DNA from: CBDBIK01 sp965206145
GTDB taxonomy: Bacteria > Pseudomonadota > Alphaproteobacteria > TMED109
DNA length: 64,000 bases
Assembly (NCBI GenBank): GCA_965206145.1
Contig: CBDBIK010000009.1
Span: 372,001 to 436,000 of the forward strand
Direction of reading: 5' to 3'
Position 1 is the stretch's first letter. Each line of letters opens with the position of its first letter. The notes under the pieces were generated by a model, which did not search any database, was not told where the DNA came from, and worked only from the letters and a program-made list of their open reading frames with translations. Positions 44,169 to 51,517 of this stretch are shown here, piece by piece. A program made the translations under genes and the position numbers.

Positions 44169-44881
44169 AGAGGCTCGTCGCCGGCCTCGTGTTGATGCTG
44201 GCGAGCGCATCGGGCGTGGATGCCCGTGAGCCGCTTTACGTCGACCTCGCCCGTAACGAGATACTCATTCACGCCTCTTTCACCGGGGCGGAACTGCTTC
44301 TGTTCGGTACCATTGATGGTCCTGGCGACGTGGCGATCACGGTGTCCGGTCCTCTAGAGAATTCAGGCGTGCGACGGAAGGTCCGCGTCGGGGGGATTTG
44401 GCTCAATGGGGAACGCGTGATCTTTCGGAGTGTTCCTTCCTATTACGCGTTCGCCACAACTCGTCCACTCAAGGCCATCGCTCCTGCGTGGCTGCGCCGC
44501 GAATTGGGGATTGGTCTTGACACGCGCATCGCCGATGCAGGCCAGGCCGGACACCGCGCGGGGCTGGTGCGCGAGTACGTCCGCCGCGGCCTTTATGCCG
44601 TCGAACCCTCCCGGGTACAGATTCAGGATGAAGCACTTTTTCGGGCTTCCTTCCGGCTGCCTGCCGAGACGCCGACGGGCGAGTACGTGGTGGAGGCGTT
44701 CTTGTTCCGGGATGGCGAAGTGCAGGCTCACCAGGTTCGCTCGGTGCGCGTCGAGCGTGCGGGGTTTGACGCTCTCGTCCATGATCTTGCCCACCAGAAT
44801 CCAATTTCCTACGGTCTACTTGCGATCTTTGTTGCACTGGCGACAGGGTTCTCGGCGGCCGAGATTTTTCGCAGGGTGTGA
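44165..44881 (+). CDS. TIGR02186 family membrane-anchored periplasmic protein
   Basis: 238 residues. Signal peptide (about 1-20), the family block LYVDLARNEILIHASFTGAELLLFGTIDGPGDVAITVSGP, RRKVRVGGIWLNGERVIFRSVPSYYAFATTRPL, and a C-terminal membrane helix (about 215-233) keep it on the outer face of the inner membrane. The family is confined mainly to alphaproteobacteria and nearly always follows TauE/SafE; function is unknown, probably an accessory to that exporter. Confidence 0.88.
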   Translation: MKRLVAGLVLMLASASGVDAREPLYVDLARNEILIHASFTGAELLLFGTIDGPGDVAITVSGPLENSGVRRKVRVGGIWLNGERVIFRSVPSYYAFATTRPLKAIAPAWLRRELGIGLDTRIADAGQAGHRAGLVREYVRRGLYAVEPSRVQIQDEALFRASFRLPAETPTGEYVVEAFLFRDGEVQAHQVRSVRVERAGFDALVHDLAHQNPISYGLLAIFVALATGFSAAEIFRRV

Positions 44882-44892
44882 GGGAGGAAACG

Positions 44893-45375
44893 ATGGCCAC
44901 TCCACGCAACCCGGACCGGATCAAGTTCCTCGTCTGCGTTTCGGAAGGTGCCGATTCGGAGGTTGCACTCCGGTTTGCATGTCTGCGTGCTCGGCGCACG
45001 GGCGGGTCTCTATCCCTGGTCTACGTGATCGAACCATCCGGTTTCCACCACTGGGGAGCGGTCGAAGAGAAGATGCTCGAGGATGCCCGCCGTGAGGCGC
45101 AAGGGACGCTGGAGAAGCTTGCTGCCCAGATGCACGATGAGTTCGGAGTGCGACCCGAATTCGACGTCCGCGAAGGAGAGATGGCAGAATCGATTCTCGC
45201 TACCACTGAAGATGACAAGCGCATCAACGTTGTCGTTGTGGGAGCAGCTCCCGAGGGCGAGGGCACGAACCGCCTGATGACGGAGCTTGTCAGCGAGCTC
45301 ACACGAAGGCTGCGGATTCCCCTGACGATCGTGCCTGGAAACCTTACCGATGAGCAACTTCGCTCAATCACTTAA
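44893..45375 (+). CDS. universal stress protein (UspA family)
   Basis: 160 residues from ATG 44893, preceded by GGGAGG. The fold begins IKFLVCVSEGADSEVALRFACLRARRTGGSLSLVYVIEP and ends INVVVVGAAPEGEGTNRLMTELVSELTRRLRIPLTIVPGN. The G-2x-G-9x-G(S/T) ATP motif is not exact, so ATP binding is uncertain. It is 11 bases after the TIGR02186 gene, so co-transcribed. Confidence 0.9.
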   Translation: MATPRNPDRIKFLVCVSEGADSEVALRFACLRARRTGGSLSLVYVIEPSGFHHWGAVEEKMLEDARREAQGTLEKLAAQMHDEFGVRPEFDVREGEMAESILATTEDDKRINVVVVGAAPEGEGTNRLMTELVSELTRRLRIPLTIVPGNLTDEQLRSIT

Positions 45376-45539
45376 ATGTACTTAGTGCCGCGGCAGGTTT
45401 TTTCATTCACGATTTTGTGATGCACAATCGCGTGTACTTTCGCCCGGGAGCTCCCCAGCGCGCCTAGCCTTCTCCAAGACGGGACGCAGGATGCGGTTTC
45501 CCTGAAGTCGCTTTTCTCGCAAAAGGAGAGGACGGCTTT

Positions 45540-46412
45540 ATGAAATACGTTGGTACCACTCTCAAGAGAGGACCGAAGCGAACGCAGCGGAACGCGGGCG
45601 GTGTTCCCCTGCTCACACCGGAACGTGAACTTGAACTCGCCCGCTGCTGGCGCGACAACGGCGATGTCGAGGCCATGCACGAACTTGTCGAGTCGCACTC
45701 ACGTCTGGCTCTGTCCGTCGCCAACCGCTTCCGCCGCTATGGGGTCCCGGTGACGGATCTCGTGCAGGAAGCCCACATCGGGCTCATCCAGGCTGCCGAC
45801 CGGTTCGATCCCGAACGTGGGGTCCGTTTCTCGACTTGCGCGATCTGGTGGATCCGGGCCGCGGTCCAAGACTATGTGCTCCGCAACTGGTCGGTGGTGC
45901 GGACCAGCACGACTGCTTCACAGAAATCGCTCTTCTTCGGGTTGGCCCGCTACCGCGCACGCCTCGCCCGGAAAGGCGAAAGCGCCATGACGTCTGAACA
46001 GCGGGGCATCATCGCTCGCTCGCTGGGGATCTCGGCACACGAGGTCGAGAAGATGGAACACAGACTGGGCGCGAACGACCAGTCCTTGCATGCACCGCTT
46101 TACGAGGACGGCACTGGCGAGCGCCAAGACTTCATTGTTGACGGACGTCCCGGGCCTGAGGAGGAGACTCTCGAATCCCGGGAGCGAGAATCGCAACTTG
46201 GGCGCGTGCGTCGGGCGTTGCGCTCGCTCAACCCCCGCGAACGGCGGATCATCCGTGCCCGCCATCTTGCCAAAACACCGCTTACTCTCGCGCAGCTGGG
46301 CTCAGAAATGGGCGTCAGCAAGGAGCGCGTGCGGCAGATCGAACACCGCGCTCTCGACAAACTTCGCGCGAAGGTACTGGCCCGGGACAGGGCGTTCACG
46401 GTTCCCGCGTAG
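45540..46412 (+). CDS. rpoH: RNA polymerase sigma-32 factor RpoH
   Basis: 290 residues from ATG 45540 with AAGGAGAGG upstream. Region 2 has LVQEAHIGLIQAADRFDPERGVRFSTCAIWWIRAAVQDYVLRNWSVVR. The RpoH box QKSLFFGLAR follows; region 4 has LTLAQLGSEMGVSKERVRQIEHRALDKLR. It directs heat-shock transcription. Candidate targets in the window are lon and htpG. The 164 bases upstream contain TGCCGCGGCA followed by a T run and no further gene. Confidence 0.96.
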   Translation: MKYVGTTLKRGPKRTQRNAGGVPLLTPERELELARCWRDNGDVEAMHELVESHSRLALSVANRFRRYGVPVTDLVQEAHIGLIQAADRFDPERGVRFSTCAIWWIRAAVQDYVLRNWSVVRTSTTASQKSLFFGLARYRARLARKGESAMTSEQRGIIARSLGISAHEVEKMEHRLGANDQSLHAPLYEDGTGERQDFIVDGRPGPEEETLESRERESQLGRVRRALRSLNPRERRIIRARHLAKTPLTLAQLGSEMGVSKERVRQIEHRALDKLRAKVLARDRAFTVPA

Positions 46413-46418
46413 GCTCTT

Positions 46419-46436
46419 CGCGGATCAGTATCCGCG
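46419..46436 (+). terminator. stem-loop after rpoH
   Basis: CGCGGAT (46419-46425), loop CAGT and ATCCGCG (46430-46436) form a perfect 7-bp hairpin just after the rpoH stop. No T tract follows, so it may stabilise the rpoH transcript or attenuate reading into the next genes. Confidence 0.4.
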
Positions 46437-46500
46437 TCTCGGGCGTGGGCGACTTGATGTAGGATGAACATTCCGTTCGCGGGAAGCTGCAGGGGCCCTC

Positions 46501-47541
46501 ATGATGAATTATGTTCTGGCCCTTCTCCTTTTCATGTATCTAGCCCTTATCGGTCTTATTTCAGCCAACGCTTTTTTCGTAATTGGCGGTCCCTTGTGGC
46601 TCTCGACTATCCCGCTTGTGGGGGTGCTGGTGGTCGCTGCTGTCGTATGGCGTGTCTCTGCTAGGGGAGACGCACTGCTTCGCTCCCTTCTTCTGCTGGG
46701 GCAGGTCGGGCTTGTCGTCGTTGCGGCCATGCTCGTCTGGCCAGCCTGGCAAGTGGTGTGGGCGGGCCAAAATGGGATTGGTGTAGGCCACATGGCCCCG
46801 ATGTTTGCCTCAGCGCTGACTCTGTACGGTGCCAACCTCTGGATCGAATCGATGCGCGTGCGCGATTCGGAAACCGGTGAACGGATTGCTCGTTTTCTCG
46901 CCGGCCCTCGTCTTTTCCCGGCTCTCATGGCGGCCGTTATTCTCTGTTCAGCGACGGTGCTCGCCCTGGAGTGGGTTTCCCTCGCTGGCCTCGGGGCCGA
47001 ATCGGTAACGGGCCGCGTCCTCAATCGAGGGATCATCCCGCCGACGACGGTACTGCTGTTCTTCTGGGGACTGCTGCTGTTGCTCGGCAAGTGGTGGAAT
47101 GTCGCTCGCTTCGGGCGCGCACTCCAGACTGGCATAAGAACACACTCGTTCCTCGCCCGCAGGATTGCCGATTTCGTTGACGGGCGCGACGAGGGGAGCG
47201 AGCGGATGCGCTATCTGTGGCGTAGTCACGACGAATCGTACCTGCTCCCGCGCTACCTCTGTTGGGCACTTCCAGTACTTGGGTTCATCGGCACGGTGCT
47301 TGGCATTTCATTGGCTGCTGAAGGGATCCGCCGCATTATCGCTTCCGAATCGGGGGTAACGGGGCTTTCCGCCGATCTCGGACTCGCTATCGCCCCGCTC
47401 GGGATTGCATTCGACACTACTTTGATCGCCCTGACGCTCAGCATTTTCCTGACCTTGACGCTTGCGTTGGTACAGAAAGGTGAGGCGCGCGCACTTACGA
47501 CCCTGGAGAGACGGCTGCGGAGTGCCGACAATGCGTTCTGA
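46501..47541 (+). CDS. MotA/TolQ/ExbB-type proton channel protein with extra N-terminal helices
   Basis: 346 residues, first of four coupled genes. The C-terminal third has the channel-family pattern: LCWALPVLGFIGTVLGISLAAEG (about 258-280) and LGLAIAPLGIAFDTTLIALTLSIFLTLTLALVQ (about 296-328), with Thr residues and small residues where the proton path runs. A cytoplasmic helical stretch (ARRIADFVDGRDEGSERMRYLWRSHDES) precedes them. The N-terminal two thirds adds about five or six more membrane helices, unlike ordinary ExbB or MotA. Likely an inner-membrane ion channel of a proton-driven machine; the exact function is unknown. Confidence 0.78.
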   Translation: MMNYVLALLLFMYLALIGLISANAFFVIGGPLWLSTIPLVGVLVVAAVVWRVSARGDALLRSLLLLGQVGLVVVAAMLVWPAWQVVWAGQNGIGVGHMAPMFASALTLYGANLWIESMRVRDSETGERIARFLAGPRLFPALMAAVILCSATVLALEWVSLAGLGAESVTGRVLNRGIIPPTTVLLFFWGLLLLLGKWWNVARFGRALQTGIRTHSFLARRIADFVDGRDEGSERMRYLWRSHDESYLLPRYLCWALPVLGFIGTVLGISLAAEGIRRIIASESGVTGLSADLGLAIAPLGIAFDTTLIALTLSIFLTLTLALVQKGEARALTTLERRLRSADNAF

Positions 47542-48064
47542 GGAACGCGATTTCGCACGTATCGAGAGCGACGAGGAGGACAGCAACGCGCCAATGATGG
47601 CGATTTTCGGTGGCATGTTCGCCTTGATGCTGGTATTCCTTCTGCTGGTGAATCTCGCGCCCTCAGCGGCCCTGCGCGAACGCCTGGAACGCGGTGCTGA
47701 TGACGGACAGTACCGCATTGAGCGCGCAGATGGCGGCTCAGGCTTCGTGGTGATCGCATTTCCGGAACTGCTGCGGATTGTCGAAACGGGGGAGAGCATC
47801 TCACGGGGGAGCATCTGCAACCCAGGAAGTCCGTTTTTCGATTACGCCCGGCGGATCTACGCGGTCGAGAACGACCAGTTGTTGTGGTTCATCCTCGAAG
47901 GCGGTGTGCCGACGATGGCAGAAGCGCGGGAGTGTCTGCGCGGTCTGTGGCCGGAGCACAGCCTCTCCATTGGCTGGGTGATTGCCGATGACGACCTGCT
48001 GAAGTCGGTGGTGCTGGATGACGTGCCAAGCTACATCCGCGACTATGTCGAGTCTCCGCAGTGA
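47531..48064 (+). CDS. single-pass membrane protein, stator-like partner (no membrane Asp)
   Basis: 177 residues from ATG 47531, overlapping the channel gene by 11 bases. A short acidic cytoplasmic head (MRSEERDFARIESDEEDSN) is followed by one membrane helix (about 20-42, MMAIFGGMFALMLVFLLLVNL) and an extracytoplasmic domain ending DVPSYIRDYVESPQ. Topology and position are those of ExbD/MotB. However, the Asp that carries the proton in those proteins is missing from the helix, and there is no OmpA peptidoglycan-binding domain. Two cysteines (ISRGSIC and ARECL) could pair. Family not recognised. Confidence 0.7.
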   Translation: MRSEERDFARIESDEEDSNAPMMAIFGGMFALMLVFLLLVNLAPSAALRERLERGADDGQYRIERADGGSGFVVIAFPELLRIVETGESISRGSICNPGSPFFDYARRIYAVENDQLLWFILEGGVPTMAEARECLRGLWPEHSLSIGWVIADDDLLKSVVLDDVPSYIRDYVESPQ

Positions 48065-49770
48065 CAGGGAGCCGTCTTTCCGGTCTCGGGGGAATCGCAC
48101 TTGCTGACATTCTGGCAAACGGCGTGGCTGTTCTAATTATCTCTGTCGTGGTGAGCATTGCTGTGCGGGTGGAGCAGGAGCAGCGTTACGCTGAGCAGTC
48201 CGAGGATTTGACAGCGGTGATGACCCGCGAATTCAGTACCAAGCTGGTGCTCAATCGCCTCGCGGCTGGCCCGCCGGCCGTTCTTCACGACTATGAAACA
48301 TCCGAGTTGGACCAAATCCTGGATCCGGACCTGCTTCCGATCCTTGAGATGCATGGGGATTACGTGCGCGAATACTACTCGGGCACCGTGTGGCCGAGAT
48401 CCGTTCTGTTGCAAAAACCCAATGAGATGGACGCCTGGCTTGCGGGGTTCGACGAGGAAAAGCGCCAACGTCTGCGCATCGATGTTTACGACGTGGGTCA
48501 GTTCTACCTGACAATGTCGATCCTTCGGGAGCATGGAATTCAGGTGTTGCATTGGCATTTCTTGCCCGGGTTCCTTGGACTCGCCGAGGCGCGGAACTGT
48601 CCTCCCGGCGTTCCCGCCTCGGACTGCACTGATCTAGTCGTGGGAGAAGGACAGACACCGCTGCCGATTTCTGAACGGGAAATCGCCGCAGAGCGTTTGC
48701 TCTCCGAGGATCCTGATTGGCCGCCGCCAGGACTGGAGGCAGATCTGAGAACGGAAGATCAGAGTGCCGGCGCACTGCCCGAAGGTGTGGTTTCCGGCGG
48801 TGGGGTTTCGGGAACCGGAAGGTCCGGAGGGTTTGGCGGCGAGGGCAATGCGCTAGGTGCCAATGGCTTGGGAAGTTTCCCCTCGGCCAGTACGAGCGAT
48901 GGAGGCGGGCGGTGGGAAGGCGGCCAGGGTCAGGGCCGAGGCGAAGGTGAAGGCGGCACGCGGTTTCGGATGGCCCTTCCAGGCAATGTTGCCCCGGACA
49001 CGGCACTCCCCAACGTGGTGGAAACCGAAGAGGGCATCGAGGTTTATCTGCGGACTCTCATGCAATATCTGCTGGAGTTGCAGGAACTTTATGACGGGGA
49101 TATCTCTCCTGCCCGGTTGGTTGTTGGGTTCGGTCCCCGGATACAGGAGCTACTGCTTTCGCCTCCTACCCTCCCGGGTGCGGAAGGTGAGGCATTGCGG
49201 AGTCTCGCCGGCAGGCTTCTCCTCGGGCGTACGGTCGCGCGCATGGCGGACCGGTCGGTGAATGTGCTCGTGACGGCACTTGATTTCGAACAGGCTTCCG
49301 GTGCGCTCCTGGCGGTGCCGACCAATGAGCTAGTCGTTGAGGTGGCCAGCGAGGCGGTTGGCGAAGGTCGCCTCGTGCAGCGTGGAGAGATGCCTGTCTC
49401 GCTTAGTCTCAACGCTTTTCCAGGCATCTGGCAGGGCCTCCAGGTTCGCATCGAAGCGGGATCAGCGCTCCTGATTCCTCTGGTTCAGGAAGCACCGGAA
49501 GATCTTCGCTGGCGGGCTGTCGCTTACGTTTCCCCTCGGCTTAACGATTTTATCGTCGGCTTCGTGCACGCGCGTTTTCACCCGACGGGGATCCTTTTAG
49601 CGGAGCCGGAGAGCAACCGGATTCGTCTTGGCGGCCAGAGTCTCGCACCCAAACGCGGGCTCGCTGCGTTCGGCTCGCGCGGGTGGCTTGCGGTTCTATA
49701 TATCCTGCTGGCGTTTGGCGTGATCGCGTTCCTGCTGCTGCGCCACAAGGGACGCCAGACGGCGGCATGA
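48061..49770 (+). CDS. two-helix periplasmic protein with Gly-rich linker, stator-like partner (Asp in first helix)
   Basis: 569 residues from GTG 48061, overlapping the previous stop (GTGA). The first helix reads GGIALADILANGVAVLIISVVVSI (about 10-34), with Asp16 near its start as in ExbD/MotB helices. A periplasmic region to about 238 contains helical HGDYVREYYSGTVWP and two cysteines. A Gly/Ser/Gln-rich low-complexity linker (about 239-302) and a second domain (about 310-535) follow. A C-terminal helix (about 541-560) ends RHKGRQTAA. No family recognised; probably the proton-carrying partner of the channel protein. Confidence 0.7.
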   Translation: MTGSRLSGLGGIALADILANGVAVLIISVVVSIAVRVEQEQRYAEQSEDLTAVMTREFSTKLVLNRLAAGPPAVLHDYETSELDQILDPDLLPILEMHGDYVREYYSGTVWPRSVLLQKPNEMDAWLAGFDEEKRQRLRIDVYDVGQFYLTMSILREHGIQVLHWHFLPGFLGLAEARNCPPGVPASDCTDLVVGEGQTPLPISEREIAAERLLSEDPDWPPPGLEADLRTEDQSAGALPEGVVSGGGVSGTGRSGGFGGEGNALGANGLGSFPSASTSDGGGRWEGGQGQGRGEGEGGTRFRMALPGNVAPDTALPNVVETEEGIEVYLRTLMQYLLELQELYDGDISPARLVVGFGPRIQELLLSPPTLPGAEGEALRSLAGRLLLGRTVARMADRSVNVLVTALDFEQASGALLAVPTNELVVEVASEAVGEGRLVQRGEMPVSLSLNAFPGIWQGLQVRIEAGSALLIPLVQEAPEDLRWRAVAYVSPRLNDFIVGFVHARFHPTGILLAEPESNRIRLGGQSLAPKRGLAAFGSRGWLAVLYILLAFGVIAFLLLRHKGRQTAA

Positions 49771-51407
49771 TCCGACGCGGGCCCCTGCTCCTGCTTGGCG
49801 TTGCCGTGCTCACGGTGTTCGCGCTGACCCGCCTTGATTTCCATGCGAAGCGCACCGCCACCGAGGAAGTTCTCCTAGGGATTGAGTTTTCGCAAGATTC
49901 GCGAGCCCAAGCCGTCGATCTCGCGGTTCTCAGTGTCATCGAGGAAGGGGCTTTCGGCCAGGAACTACGTCTGCGTCTTGGCAGGTCGGCAACCGCTGCG
50001 GAAATCTCTCCCTTTCGGATGGACGTTTGCGAGGTCTCGCAGGGGAATTTCGAACGTTTCGTTGCTTGGTTGGGAGAAAGAGATGCGAATCAATCTGGAG
50101 TTCTGGGGGCGATACCCGAGAGTTCGTCGACGGGAAACCGCGTTGCGGGCCTGATGCGCTCCCCGGCGAGCGGAGTCGATTTTCTCGGTGCCGAAACCTA
50201 CTGCCGTCTGCTCGGCGGACGCCTGCCCTGGGCGGAAGAATGGGAAGCGGCTGCATCAGGCCAAGAGGGGCGATTGTATCCGTGGGGAGATGACTTCGAT
50301 GACGATTCTTGGCCTCATCGGGATGCTCTTCGCAATGCCTCGCAGGCCTGCGGTAGCCATCCATCCCGCGCGACGCCTGGCGGGATTCATGACATGGCTG
50401 GCAACGTCATGGAGTGGAGCAGGAGCATCGGGAGCGAAGACGGACCTGGGACTGCCGCTCACGGGGCACCACCGGTCCGTGTGCGGGGTCGGGCGGTCTA
50501 CGCCCTGAATGCGGCTTGGCTTGAGATCGAGCCCGAGACGAGGAGCCATCACCTGGGATTTCGGTGCGTCTATGAGGGCGTGCCTCCGTCGGGGCTTCCA
50601 TGGGGTGGCCAGGGACCCGTGACGGTCGCAGTCAGGGGCGGTCCGTACGCCCTCGGGCTGCCGACGAACGCACGGCTCGCCGGTCTTGCGACGGTGCTTC
50701 CGAATCGGCAACTCCGATCGGTGCGCGGGATGATCTCGGACCCTCAATCGGGTGAGCGTTCCCTCCGCGTGGGACGTTGCGAGGTAACACGTGGCGAGTA
50801 CCGGCTGTTTCTCGCGGATCCACTTGTCCGCTTCGGGTTGTTCTCGAACGAGAGCGAGCCTCCGGATGAGAGCTACGTACCCACGGGCTGGGAACAACAA
50901 ATGCAGGCACCTGGCTTGCCGGTGACTGGGATCAACTGGTGGGCTGCTGATGCCTTTGCACGCTGGGCAGGAGGGCGGCTACCCGAGGTGGTGGAGTGGG
51001 AACTGTTGGCAGCGGGATCCGAGGGACGGGTCTACCCGTGGGGAAATGATTACATTCCCGGAGCGGCGGTTGCAGGCGACACCGGAGGAAGTGTTTCACT
51101 CTGCGGGGCGGGGTCGCAGGATGAAACGGAATCGGGAATTCTCGACTTGGCTGGGAATGTTTCGGAATGGACACGGAGCGTGGCTGTTGATCGGGGTGGT
51201 TACGCGATGTGGGTCCAGGGCGGGAACTGGGTGCTTCCTGGCCTGCAGACGACCAGGAGCGTGTTCGGGCGGCTGGTGCCGCTTGGACATCGCAGCCAGG
51301 ACATCGGTTTGCGGGTCGTTTACGACCGGGCGGACTTGATTGACGGCAAGCTTGCCTGGCTTGCCGATCTTCTGGCGGGCGGAGCGGGGGAGTTTCCCAT
51401 TCCCTGA
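49767..51407 (+). CDS. membrane-anchored protein with two FGE-sulfatase (SUMF1) domains
   Basis: 546 residues from ATG 49767, ATGA overlap with the preceding stop. N-terminal anchor (about 5-21), then two FGE-like domains. The first (about 75-300) has FRMDVCEVSQGNFERFV, GRLPWAEEWEAAASGQEGRLYPWGDDF, MAGNVMEWS and HLGFRCVYEG. The second (about 320-525) has GRCEVTRGEYRLFL, GRLPEVVEWELLAAGSEGRVYPWGNDY, LAGNVSEWTRS and VQGGNW. The paired cysteines used by formylglycine-generating enzymes to oxidise cysteine are not visible in either, so it is probably not such an enzyme. It more likely binds protein or cell-wall material, as GldK/GldJ-type proteins do. Confidence 0.8.
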   Translation: MIRRGPLLLLGVAVLTVFALTRLDFHAKRTATEEVLLGIEFSQDSRAQAVDLAVLSVIEEGAFGQELRLRLGRSATAAEISPFRMDVCEVSQGNFERFVAWLGERDANQSGVLGAIPESSSTGNRVAGLMRSPASGVDFLGAETYCRLLGGRLPWAEEWEAAASGQEGRLYPWGDDFDDDSWPHRDALRNASQACGSHPSRATPGGIHDMAGNVMEWSRSIGSEDGPGTAAHGAPPVRVRGRAVYALNAAWLEIEPETRSHHLGFRCVYEGVPPSGLPWGGQGPVTVAVRGGPYALGLPTNARLAGLATVLPNRQLRSVRGMISDPQSGERSLRVGRCEVTRGEYRLFLADPLVRFGLFSNESEPPDESYVPTGWEQQMQAPGLPVTGINWWAADAFARWAGGRLPEVVEWELLAAGSEGRVYPWGNDYIPGAAVAGDTGGSVSLCGAGSQDETESGILDLAGNVSEWTRSVAVDRGGYAMWVQGGNWVLPGLQTTRSVFGRLVPLGHRSQDIGLRVVYDRADLIDGKLAWLADLLAGGAGEFPIP

Positions 51408-51429
51408 CTTTCAGGCGTGCTCCGTCGGG

Positions 51430-51458
51430 CTTGCCTCCGGGCGGTGGACACCTCACAT
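51430..51458 (+). promoter_or_regulatory. possible RpoH promoter for htpG
   Basis: CTTG (51430-51433) and CCTCACAT (51451-51458) are 17 bases apart, close to the alphaproteobacterial heat-shock pattern CTTG-N17-CYTAT. The -10 half is imperfect. It lies 60 bases before htpG and after the stop of the FGE gene. Confidence 0.3.
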
Positions 51459-51517
51459 GATGGAAGATCTGTGCAAGTCACTGCGGAGGTCCAACAAGGA
51501 AAGAGGAGCTAAAGCCG

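Noticed and set aside
46501..49770. Zorya defence system (ZorAB)
   Set aside because: No OmpA-type peptidoglycan domain, no ZorC, ZorD or ZorE nearby, and the neighbours are housekeeping and heat-shock genes.
49767..51407. Genuine formylglycine-generating enzyme for a sulfatase
   Set aside because: No sulfatase in the window and no catalytic cysteine pair in either domain.
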